Assembly (NCBI GenBank): GCA_030589715.1
Contig: JAUUVE010000185.1
Coordinates: 1 to 5,372 of the forward strand
Source of the DNA: Desulfobacteraceae bacterium
GTDB taxonomy: Bacteria; Desulfobacterota; DSM-4660; Desulfatiglandales; Desulfatiglandaceae
Direction: 5' to 3'
DNA length: 5,372 bases
Shown: positions 1 to 5,372 of the stretch, one piece after another
How positions within the stretch are numbered: the first letter of the stretch is position 1
How the letters are laid out: the number at the start of each line of letters is the position of its first letter
Program-made: the position numbers and the translations under genes
The notes under the pieces: generated by a model
What the model was told of the DNA's origin: nothing
What the model saw: the letters and a program-made list of their open reading frames with translations, nothing else
The model's database searches: none

Positions 1-2376
1 ATCCCCAAGGTTTCAGGCTCAGGACTGGGACAGGCTTACATCTCTCCCCGCTCCAAGTCGGTCCTGGACAAGGCCTTTTCCGAGGCAGAGCAGATGAACG
101 ATGAATTCGTAAGCCTCGAGCATATCCTATTGGCTGTAACAGGGGAAAAGGAGGGGGAGGCATCGCGCCTCCGTGCCCTCGCTGGAATCACCGGGGATAC
201 CATCCTTAAGGCCCTGGTGGATATCCGGGGCGGCCAGAGGATCACGGACCAAAACCCGGAAGACAAGTTCCAGGCCCTGGAGCGGTTTACTATAGACTTG
301 ACTGCCATTGCCTCGAAAGGGGATCTGGACCCGGTTGTGGGCCGGGACGACGAGATCAGGAGGATCATCCAGGTCCTATCCAGAAGGACCAAGAACAACC
401 CGGTTCTGATAGGCGAGCCAGGTGTCGGCAAGACCGCCATCGTGGAAGGTCTGGCGCAGAGGATCGTCCAGGGGGATGTGCCGGAGACCCTAAAGGACAA
501 GAGGGTAGTAGCCCTCGATATGGGGACCCTTATTGCCGGTGCCAAGTACCGCGGGGAATTTGAAGACAGGCTCAAGGCCCTCCTCAAAGAGGTAACCGAC
601 GCCCACGGTCAGATCATCCTCTTCATAGATGAGATGCACACCGTCGTGGGAGCGGGTGCTGCAGAGGGGGCAGTGGCCGCCTCCAACATGCTAAAACCAC
701 CCCTTGCCAGGGGCGAACTCAAGTGCGTTGGTGCTACGACCATCAAAGAATACAGGAAATACATCGAAAAGGACGCGGCCTTTGAAAGGCGTTTTCAGCC
801 GGTAATGGTCGAGGAACCCACTGTTGAAGACACCATTTCAATCCTCAGGGGGCTCAAGGAAAAATATGAGGTACATCATGGTGTACGAATCAAGGACTCG
901 GCCCTGGTGGCAGCCGCAACACTCTCCCACAGGTACATCACGGATCGATTCCTGCCGGATAAGGCCATTGACCTAATCGACGAGGCCACATCCCATCTGA
1001 GGATCGAGATCGATAGCATGCCGGCAGAGATCGATAACATACAAAGAAAGATGACCCAATTGGAGATAGAAAAGGAGGCGCTAAAAAAGGAAAAGGATCA
1101 GGCCTCCAGGGATCGGCTCAAGAAAATCAAAGACGAGTTAAACCAACTCAAATCTCAGACCGATGAAATGACAGGGCACTGGAAAAAAGAGAAGGATGCC
1201 ATCTCCAGGATACGGGAGATCAAGGAAAGGCTTGAAACAACCAGGTCTGAGGCCCAGATTGCGGAGCGAGAGGGTAATCTAGCCAGGGCCGCTGAGCTGA
1301 AGTACGGGACCCTCATCGAACTGGAAAAGACCCTGAATGAGGAAAACAAAAGGCTTGAAGAGCTCCAATCCGGCCAAAAGATGCTAAAGGAAGAGGTAGA
1401 CAGCGAAGATATTGCGGAGGTGGTGGCCAAATGGACCGGAATACCGGTCTCGAGGATGATGGAGGGGGAAAAGGAGAAACTCCTCCAAATGGAAGATAGG
1501 CTGGAGAAGCGTGTTGTGGGTCAGGAGAAGGCCATCGTGGCCGTGGCCAATGCAGTTCGCCGGGCCCGTTCCGGGCTCCAGGACCCAAACAGGCCTATCG
1601 GCTCCTTCATATTCATGGGGCCAACAGGTGTGGGCAAGACCGAACTTGCCAGGGCCTTGGCCGAATTTCTCTTTGATGACGAACAGTATATGGTCAGGAT
1701 CGACATGTCCGAATATATGGAAAAGCACTCCGTCGCAAGGCTAATTGGCGCCCCTCCAGGGTACATCGGATATGAAGAGGGTGGCTACCTGACAGAGGCC
1801 ATAAGGAGACACCCATATTCGGTGGTCCTGTTCGATGAGATAGAAAAAGCCCACCCAGATGTCTTCAATGTCCTCTTACAGATCCTGGATGACGGCAGGA
1901 TGACCGATGGTAAGGGACGTACGGTCGATTTCAAGAACACCGTTCTGATCATGACCTCAAATGTGGGCAGCCAGTGGATACAGGAACAGGGGGGCAAGGA
2001 TAACCCCGACACGGAAAAGCAAGTAATGGATGCGCTCCGTGCCACCTTCAGGCCGGAGTTCCTAAACCGAATCGATGAAATCGTCATGTTCAATTCACTC
2101 GGCCCAGAAGAGATCCAGAAGATCGTTGGAATCCAGATAGAGATTCTGGATACGCGTCTCGAGGCAAACAAGATCAGCCTTGAACTGACGGACGAGGCCA
2201 AAGAGTTCCTCGCCAGGACAGGGTTTGACCCGGTTTACGGTGCAAGGCCCCTTAAAAGGACAATCCAGCACCTTATCCAGGATCCTCTGGCAGTAAAGAT
2301 CCTGGAAGGTTCAGTCAAAGATGGGGATCATATAAAGGTGGATGTGAGGGATGGTCAGGTGGTTTTTGCGTCCTGA
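1..2376 (+). CDS. clpB: ATP-dependent chaperone ClpB (Hsp100 disaggregase), 5'-truncated by window
   Basis: ClpB is a cytoplasmic hexameric AAA+ disaggregase that works with DnaK/DnaJ/GrpE to thread aggregated proteins through its pore. The reading frame is open from base 1, and the residues before the first ATG (position 94) align with the Clp_N domain, so that ATG is internal. The window shows 791 residues; the family is about 860-875, so roughly 75-85 N-terminal residues are missing. Visible order (numbering from base 1): end of Clp_N (1 to ~65); NBD1 with Walker A GEPGVGKT (138-145), pore loop AGAKYRGEFE, Walker B ILFIDE (206-211) and arginine fingers in AAFERRF (R263, R264); a charged coiled-coil middle domain (about 337-455), which separates ClpB from ClpA/ClpX; NBD2 with Walker A GPTGVGKT (540-547), pore loop GAPPGYIGYEE, Walker B VVLFDE (608-613) and sensor-2 GAR (R749). 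No ClpP-binding loop was noticed. All catalytic motifs look intact. Its 3' end overlaps the convergent IHF-like gene by 22 nt. Confidence 0.97.
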   Translation: MPKVSGSGLGQAYISPRSKSVLDKAFSEAEQMNDEFVSLEHILLAVTGEKEGEASRLRALAGITGDTILKALVDIRGGQRITDQNPEDKFQALERFTIDLTAIASKGDLDPVVGRDDEIRRIIQVLSRRTKNNPVLIGEPGVGKTAIVEGLAQRIVQGDVPETLKDKRVVALDMGTLIAGAKYRGEFEDRLKALLKEVTDAHGQIILFIDEMHTVVGAGAAEGAVAASNMLKPPLARGELKCVGATTIKEYRKYIEKDAAFERRFQPVMVEEPTVEDTISILRGLKEKYEVHHGVRIKDSALVAAATLSHRYITDRFLPDKAIDLIDEATSHLRIEIDSMPAEIDNIQRKMTQLEIEKEALKKEKDQASRDRLKKIKDELNQLKSQTDEMTGHWKKEKDAISRIREIKERLETTRSEAQIAEREGNLARAAELKYGTLIELEKTLNEENKRLEELQSGQKMLKEEVDSEDIAEVVAKWTGIPVSRMMEGEKEKLLQMEDRLEKRVVGQEKAIVAVANAVRRARSGLQDPNRPIGSFIFMGPTGVGKTELARALAEFLFDDEQYMVRIDMSEYMEKHSVARLIGAPPGYIGYEEGGYLTEAIRRHPYSVVLFDEIEKAHPDVFNVLLQILDDGRMTDGKGRTVDFKNTVLIMTSNVGSQWIQEQGGKDNPDTEKQVMDALRATFRPEFLNRIDEIVMFNSLGPEEIQKIVGIQIEILDTRLEANKISLELTDEAKEFLARTGFDPVYGARPLKRTIQHLIQDPLAVKILEGSVKDGDHIKVDVRDGQVVFAS

Positions 2377-2726
2377 ATCTGATCCGCCGAGTTTACCTTT
2401 TCCCTCAATTTTGGAGAACACCTAAAGGTCACTATCCTCCTTGATCTAAGGATGATATTCTCACCGGTTTGAGGGTTCCTCCCCTTTCTGGCCCATTTGA
2501 ACTTGATCTGGAACTTGCCAAAGCCCGAGATGCGCACGTCTTCTCCTTTGGCAAGGGTTTCCTTTATCTTCTCAAATAGGGTGCCAACGATCTCGGTAGT
2601 ACGCTCGCGGCTCAAGAAGATACAATCCAGCTCCGGGAACAGGAATTGTTGGGCGCCCTTATGCCGCCTCCTGAAACGTACCTGCCCCATCACATTCTTT
2701 ACGATATCTGCCTTGGTGAGTGTCAT
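2355..2726 (-). CDS. ihfA: Integration host factor alpha-like (HU/IHF family) DNA-binding protein with 20-residue insertion
   Basis: HU/IHF proteins are small dimeric nucleoid proteins that bend DNA and assist recombination, replication and transcription. This 123-residue protein starts MTLTKADIV, has the core ISGFGKF (66-72), the beta-arm motif GRNPQTGE (82-89) and the terminal RRIVTFRCSPKLREKVN helix region, all typical of the family; the resemblance is closer to IHF-alpha than to HU. I chose the ATG at 2726 over one 27 nt upstream because MTLTK matches the family N-terminus and a purine-rich stretch precedes it. From memory of E. coli IhfA, the start-to-SGFG distance is 50 residues; here it is 70. 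The extra 20 residues fall between helix 1 and helix 2 (about 17-37: basic RFRRRHKG, then a hydrophobic stretch with FLFPELD). A short polar tail follows the last helix. The gene is codirectional with the ABC exporter upstream (116-nt gap) and convergent with clpB. Alpha-subunit assignment versus HU is less certain than family membership. Confidence 0.9.
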   Translation of the reverse strand: MTLTKADIVKNVMGQVRFRRRHKGAQQFLFPELDCIFLSRERTTEIVGTLFEKIKETLAKGEDVRISGFGKFQIKFKWARKGRNPQTGENIILRSRRIVTFRCSPKLREKVNSADQIQDAKTT

Positions 2727-2736
2727 GGTATGCCAA

Positions 2737-2743
2737 CCCCCTT
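2737..2743 (-). promoter_or_regulatory. Probable ribosome binding site of the IHF-like gene
   Basis: On the minus strand AAGGGGG lies 10 nt before the ATG at 2726. It is an imperfect Shine-Dalgarno match, but it favours this ATG over the in-frame ATG at 2753, which would add nine residues foreign to the family (MVREGGWHT). Confidence 0.45.
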
Positions 2744-2776
2744 CCCGGACCACACCAATAAACCAAACCCTTCTTC

Positions 2777-2853
2777 GCCCTAGGCCCTTTGCGCCGTGCG
2801 CTTTGCCCTATGCGCCATGCCCTTTGCGCTTTGCGCCATGCGCTACGCGCTAA
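2777..2853. repeat. Degenerate GC-rich heptamer tandem array (11 units)
   Basis: Read on the plus strand, the 77 bases divide without a gap into eleven 7-mers of the form GCSCYNN: GCCCTAG, GCCCTTT, GCGCCGT, GCGCTTT, GCCCTAT, GCGCCAT, GCCCTTT, GCGCTTT, GCGCCAT, GCGCTAC, GCGCTAA. The first, second and fourth bases are invariant (G, C, C), position 3 is C or G, and position 5 is C or T. The array fills most of the gap between the ABC exporter and the IHF-like gene, and its last units run over the exporter's stop codon into its final codons (SA plus TAG). Function unknown. It resembles 7-bp short tandem repeats known from other bacteria such as cyanobacteria, but I know no named family for this unit. 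Open reading frames crossing it are spurious. Confidence 0.85.
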
Positions 2854-4663
2854 AGTGCATGTCATGAAGCTGCCGAAAACGCCCATTTAGAGACAGCAAT
2901 TTCTCACGGGTACCCGATTCCACTATCCTCCCCCCCTCCAGTACGAAGATACGGTTCGCCCTCACAATGGTACTCAACCGATGGGCAACAATCAGAATTG
3001 TGAGACTGCCCCGCAGCCTTTCAATAGCCTCCTGGACGAGTCCCTCGCTCTCGGCATCCAGGGCAGAGGCCGCTTCATCCAGAATCAAGACGGAGGGTTT
3101 GATCAGAATAGCCCTGGCGATTGCTATGCGCTGTCTCTGCCCCCCAGAGAGCAGTGACCCCTGATCCCCCACGATGGTCTGATAGCCGTTCGGCTGGGCC
3201 ATGATAAAATCATGCGCGTGGGCGGCCTCTGCCGCTTCTTTGACCGCATCAAACCCTATTCCCGGGTCTCCGTAACTGATGTTGCTAGCGATGGTGTCAT
3301 GGAACATGAGGGTATCCTGGTTAACGATCCCTATCTGCTTACGGAGGGATTCAAGGGTGACATCTCGGATATCGACCCCATCTACGGTGATTCTGCCCTT
3401 TGTCACATCATAAAATCTTGGAAGCAGGTCCAGAAGGGTGCTCTTGCCACCTCCGGTTGAGCCCACAAAGGCCACCATATCGCCTGCATCGATCCTAAAG
3501 GAGATATCTTTGAGGATCAACTCGTCAGACGAATAGCCAAAACTAACCCCATCAAACTCGATGGCTTTCTTGTGCGGGGGGAGCCTCTCTGCACCGGGGC
3601 GTTCCCGAATCTCCGGAACGGTTCTCATAATCCCGAAGACCCGCTCTGTGGCGCCTTGAAGGGTCTTAAGATTATTATTCACCAGGGCAAGCCTTTTTAT
3701 CGGACTGTAGGCCCGTGAAAACGCATATACCATGGACATAAGCTCACCAAGGGTGTGGTGAAAATAGATCTTGCCTATGATCAAGACCGTAGGGAGGACC
3801 AAAAAAACCACTGAATCCATCATGGGACCAAGCCCCAGGTGCCATCGGCTCCAGTGCATTATCCTTTTGTAGAGGCGATTTGCCAGCTCCCTAAACTTTT
3901 CTACCTCACCCTTGCCCGTGAAAAACCCATGTACCAATTTAAGACATAGAAGGGTCTCCTGGTAGACAGAGGTGACCTCGGCCGTAACATCCTGCACCCT
4001 GGTGGCATGTTTCTTGACCTTTCTCCCAAAGAGCCTGGTCAGCCCGAGGATCGGAGGGATCACAACTATGACCAACACGGCTAGCTTATAGTTCATAAGT
4101 AGGACGTATGCTATAAAGACCAGGGCCGTCAGTGGATACTCGATGATGCCAATGAGCACATTTGCAATAAGGCTCTGCATCACAGAGAGGTCTGCCGTGG
4201 ACCTGGCAACCAGTTCCCCTGATTTTATGTGGTGATAGAACCCGAGTGGAAGGGAAACGAATTTTTTGAAAAGGTCTATTCTCAAGGACATGACCGCCCT
4301 GTTGGCAAAGGCGGTCGCAGCAAGACCTCCAAGATAGGTCGTGATTGATTTGACCACAACCGATACAAAGGCAACAAAAGTAAGGATGACAAGGAGCTTG
4401 TTTGGAGAGACACCGTCCACCAAAACCCTTTCGGTCCGGTGCCAAGAGAGCCATGATCCGGCATCAAAGCTAATCCAGGGTATCTTCCAGGTCACCGGAT
4501 CTGATCCGGTCTTCATCCCCTCATCAACAAAGGGCTGGAGGAGATAGGCCGGAACCACCACAAAGAGGGATGATATGGCCGTGAGCACTAAAGAGCACAC
4601 CACCAATTTGCGATGGCGCTTCACATAAGAGGCAATATCTTTACCTAAGATGAAGTCTAGCAT
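2843..4663 (-). CDS. ABC exporter, fused permease-ATPase (MsbA-like, type IV half-transporter)
   Basis: A 606-residue half-transporter expected to homodimerise in the inner membrane and export a hydrophobic or amphipathic substrate using ATP. The N-terminal ~340 residues form the transmembrane domain: TM1 about 19-43, TM2 about 90-113, TM3-TM4 about 163-205, TM5-TM6 about 283-320 region. The nucleotide-binding domain has A-loop Y377, Walker A GSTGGGKST (401-409), Q-loop Q449, signature LSGGQ (505-509), Walker B VLILDE (525-530, catalytic E530), D-loop SALD (533-536) and H-loop H561, so it should be active. Length matches MsbA-type lipid flippases (~580-610), but no neighbouring lipid A gene supports that substrate, so no symbol is given. 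The loop between TM1 and TM2 (about 44-89) is long and tryptophan-rich. The start at 4663 (MLDFILGKD) is chosen because upstream in-frame sequence is repeat-derived; it lacks a clear Shine-Dalgarno. The stop codon lies in the heptamer array. Confidence 0.93.
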   Translation of the reverse strand: MLDFILGKDIASYVKRHRKLVVCSLVLTAISSLFVVVPAYLLQPFVDEGMKTGSDPVTWKIPWISFDAGSWLSWHRTERVLVDGVSPNKLLVILTFVAFVSVVVKSITTYLGGLAATAFANRAVMSLRIDLFKKFVSLPLGFYHHIKSGELVARSTADLSVMQSLIANVLIGIIEYPLTALVFIAYVLLMNYKLAVLVIVVIPPILGLTRLFGRKVKKHATRVQDVTAEVTSVYQETLLCLKLVHGFFTGKGEVEKFRELANRLYKRIMHWSRWHLGLGPMMDSVVFLVLPTVLIIGKIYFHHTLGELMSMVYAFSRAYSPIKRLALVNNNLKTLQGATERVFGIMRTVPEIRERPGAERLPPHKKAIEFDGVSFGYSSDELILKDISFRIDAGDMVAFVGSTGGGKSTLLDLLPRFYDVTKGRITVDGVDIRDVTLESLRKQIGIVNQDTLMFHDTIASNISYGDPGIGFDAVKEAAEAAHAHDFIMAQPNGYQTIVGDQGSLLSGGQRQRIAIARAILIKPSVLILDEAASALDAESEGLVQEAIERLRGSLTILIVAHRLSTIVRANRIFVLEGGRIVESGTREKLLSLNGRFRQLHDMHFSA

Positions 4664-4675
4664 GGGAGTGTGTAT

Positions 4676-4690
4676 GAATGCGGAATGCGG
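4676..4690. repeat. Short heptamer cluster (GAATGCG x2)
   Basis: Two exact GAATGCG units plus one base. The cluster ends 13 nt upstream of the ABC exporter ATG. Its sequence CGGAATGCGG is the reverse complement of 4877-4886, so it belongs to the same repeat family as the array at 4865-4957 but in the opposite orientation. Confidence 0.7.
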
Positions 4691-4748
4691 CCCCGCTTCC
4701 AGCCCGTAGGTCTTCCAGACCGGAGGGTGGGGGTCTACGCCCCGGAGC

Positions 4749-4765
4749 GAATGCGGAATGCGGAA
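4749..4765. repeat. Second short heptamer cluster (GAATGCG x2 plus partial)
   Basis: Two exact GAATGCG units followed by GAA. It is a direct copy of the cluster at 4676-4690 (15 of 16 bases shared, from 4748 and 4675) and lies inverted relative to the main array at 4865-4957. About 58 nt of unrelated GC-rich sequence separates the two left clusters. Confidence 0.7.
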
Positions 4766-4784
4766 AGAACCGCGCACTCCTATA

Positions 4785-4814
4785 ATAATAAAGACTCTGA
4801 GCAAATAGTTTCAA
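4785..4814 (-). promoter_or_regulatory. Possible sigma-70 promoter for the ABC exporter
   Basis: On the minus strand TTGAAA (4809-4814) is followed after 18 nt by TATTAT (4785-4790), or after 17 nt by TTATTA. Both boxes resemble the sigma-70 consensus, and they sit in the only AT-rich patch of the gap. Transcription would start near 4777 and leave a leader of about 110 nt crossing the two left heptamer clusters. This is a pattern match only; no start site is known. Confidence 0.4.
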
Positions 4815-4864
4815 AACCATCTCTTCAAGAGGCGAGACTTGGCAATGCAGAAATCCAAACATCG

Positions 4865-4957
4865 GAATTCCGACCACCGCATTCCGAAATCCGAAATCCC
4901 TCCGGGCCGGAGGCCAAAATCCGCAATCCGCAATCCGCAATCCGCAATCCGCAATCT
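4865..4957. repeat. Heptamer tandem array (AATCCGC type) split by a palindrome
   Basis: Plus-strand 7-mers at 4865-4899 are GAATTCC, GACCACC, GCATTCC, GAAATCC, GAAATCC. A 16-nt spacer follows, then AAAATCC, four exact GCAATCC and GCAATCT at 4916-4957. Five perfect tandem AATCCGC units are visible at 4918-4952. The last unit overlaps the stop codon of the acyl-CoA dehydrogenase gene (4956-4958). There are no spacers of CRISPR length and no sign of coding function. The perfect units suggest recent expansion, while the left half is more diverged. Confidence 0.9.
4899..4913. repeat. 15-bp palindrome inside the heptamer array
   Basis: CCTCCGG and CCGGAGG are perfect 7-bp inverted arms around a single G. 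The element interrupts the heptamer array at the point where the repeat shifts out of phase. It has no T-tract, so it is not a convincing intrinsic terminator for the dehydrogenase transcript. Confidence 0.65.
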
Positions 4958-5372
4958 AAAGCGCCCCTATAAGCCTCGAGATCACGATCCGTTGTACCTC
5001 CGACGTGCCTTCGCCGATCTCCAGCAGCTTCTGGTCCCTATAGAATCTTTCAACGTCGTACTCCTTCATAAGCCCGTAACCCCCGTGGAGTTGAACCGCA
5101 TGATTTGCACATCTGTACATGACTTCGGAACAGTGGAGTTTGGCCATGGCCGCTTCTTTTGAAAACGGCTTGTCGTTATCCCTCAACCAGCATGCCTTGT
5201 AGAGGAGGAGGCGGGCACACTCGATCTCAAGGGCCATGTCGGCCAACTTAAAGGCATTTACCTGAAAATTGGATATGGGTTTTCCGAACTGCACCCTTTC
5301 CTTACTGTATTTCAGGGCAAGCTCAAAACAGCCCTGGGCACCCCCAAGTCCCATGGCCCCTATGGACAGACG
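4956..5372 (-). CDS. Acyl-CoA dehydrogenase, C-terminal part (N-terminus outside window)
   Basis: Acyl-CoA dehydrogenases are FAD enzymes that oxidise acyl-CoA to trans-2-enoyl-CoA and pass electrons to electron-transfer flavoprotein, in fatty-acid or amino-acid breakdown. The frame is open to the window edge, giving 138 residues; the family is about 380, so roughly 240 residues are missing. The ATG at 5354 is internal, since the six codons before it (RLSIGA) continue the fold. Visible are the four-helix C-terminal domain with the ALKYSKERVQFGKPI motif (19-33), QLHGGYGLMKEYDVERFYRD (94-113) with the FAD-contacting GGYG, and EGTSEVQR (121-128). E121, the Glu before GT, corresponds to the catalytic base of medium/short-chain enzymes. 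The acyl substrate cannot be assigned. The gene is codirectional with the ABC exporter, 292 nt away, and ends inside a heptamer repeat. Confidence 0.93.
   Translation of the reverse strand, partial: RLSIGAMGLGGAQGCFELALKYSKERVQFGKPISNFQVNAFKLADMALEIECARLLLYKACWLRDNDKPFSKEAAMAKLHCSEVMYRCANHAVQLHGGYGLMKEYDVERFYRDQKLLEIGEGTSEVQRIVISRLIGAL

Larger units (their letters stand above)
4664..4955. other. Repeat-rich intergenic region, no gene seen
   Basis: This 292-nt gap separates the acyl-CoA dehydrogenase stop from the ABC exporter start. It holds four clusters of 7-bp repeats, a short palindrome and a possible minus-strand promoter, each listed separately. Open frames through it on either strand translate into repetitive peptides (for example NPQSAIRNPQS) produced by the repeat and are not genes. 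CCGGAGGG at 4720-4727 is the exact reverse complement of 4898-4905, and CGGAATGCGG at 4754-4763 is the exact reverse complement of 4877-4886. These pairs are nested, so a long-range inverted structure is possible in single-stranded DNA. Confidence 0.7.

Noticed and set aside
36..2201. Several minus-strand and out-of-frame open frames inside clpB
   Set aside because: They are fully overlapped by a strongly conserved frame, are low-complexity serine/proline-rich, and match no family I recognise.
2616..2678. Insertion in the IHF-like gene as a palindromic mini-element or a tandem duplication
   Set aside because: Apart from an 8-bp GGGCGCCC core I see no extended palindrome, no target-site duplication and no copy of neighbouring sequence.
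2659..2886. Minus-strand open frame across the GC-rich heptamer array, beginning MGVFGSF
   Set aside because: It is out of frame with both flanking genes, and its arginine/alanine-rich peptide is generated by the repeat.
4781..4786. TATAAT as a plus-strand -10 box
   Set aside because: No -35-like sequence lies about 17 nt upstream (GC-rich repeat there) and no plus-strand gene follows.
4899..4913. Intrinsic terminator for the dehydrogenase gene
   Set aside because: The palindrome has almost no loop and no following T-tract on the minus strand.
4865..4957. CRISPR array
   Set aside because: Units are 7 bp and contiguous, with no repeat of 23-40 bp, no unique spacers and no cas genes.
4670..5162. 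Open frames on the plus strand through the repeat region and antisense to the acyl-CoA dehydrogenase
   Set aside because: Their peptides are repeat translations (RNPQSAIRNPQS-like) followed by antisense sequence of a conserved gene; no family resemblance.

Overview
The window reads as chromosomal DNA of a Gram-negative bacterium, most likely a deltaproteobacterium (Desulfobacterota). This is inferred from protein resemblance: the IHF-alpha-like protein has the N-terminal MTLTKADIV and C-terminal TFRCSPKLREKVN forms I associate with that group, and anaerobes of this group often carry ClpB and acyl-CoA dehydrogenase genes. The intergenic heptamer arrays also resemble repeats I associate with these genomes. 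No phage, transposase, rRNA, tRNA or CRISPR signal is visible.

Layout. Positions 1-2376 (+) hold most of clpB, a disaggregase whose first ~75-85 residues lie outside the window. Converging on it from the minus strand, and overlapping its end by 22 nt, is an IHF-alpha/HU-family gene (2355-2726) with an unusual 20-residue insertion near its N-terminus. Upstream of that gene, also on the minus strand, are a complete MsbA-like fused ABC exporter (2843-4663) and the C-terminal 138 residues of an acyl-CoA dehydrogenase (4956-5372, running off the window). All three minus-strand genes point the same way, but gaps of 116 and 292 nt make a single tight operon unlikely. A plausible promoter for the exporter sits at 4785-4814.

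The two gaps hold the least ordinary DNA. Both contain short tandem repeats with a strict 7-bp period but unrelated unit sequences. One is a GC-rich degenerate array of 11 heptamers at 2777-2853. The other is an AATCCGC-type array at 4865-4957 split by a short palindrome, with two small inverted-orientation clusters at 4676-4690 and 4749-4765. Each main array runs into the stop codon of the minus-strand gene lying upstream of it.

The genes do not form an obvious shared pathway: protein disaggregation, nucleoid architecture, membrane export and acyl-CoA oxidation are ordinary housekeeping neighbours. I see no convincing new multi-gene system. The best leads are the IHF-alpha insertion and the heptamer arrays.
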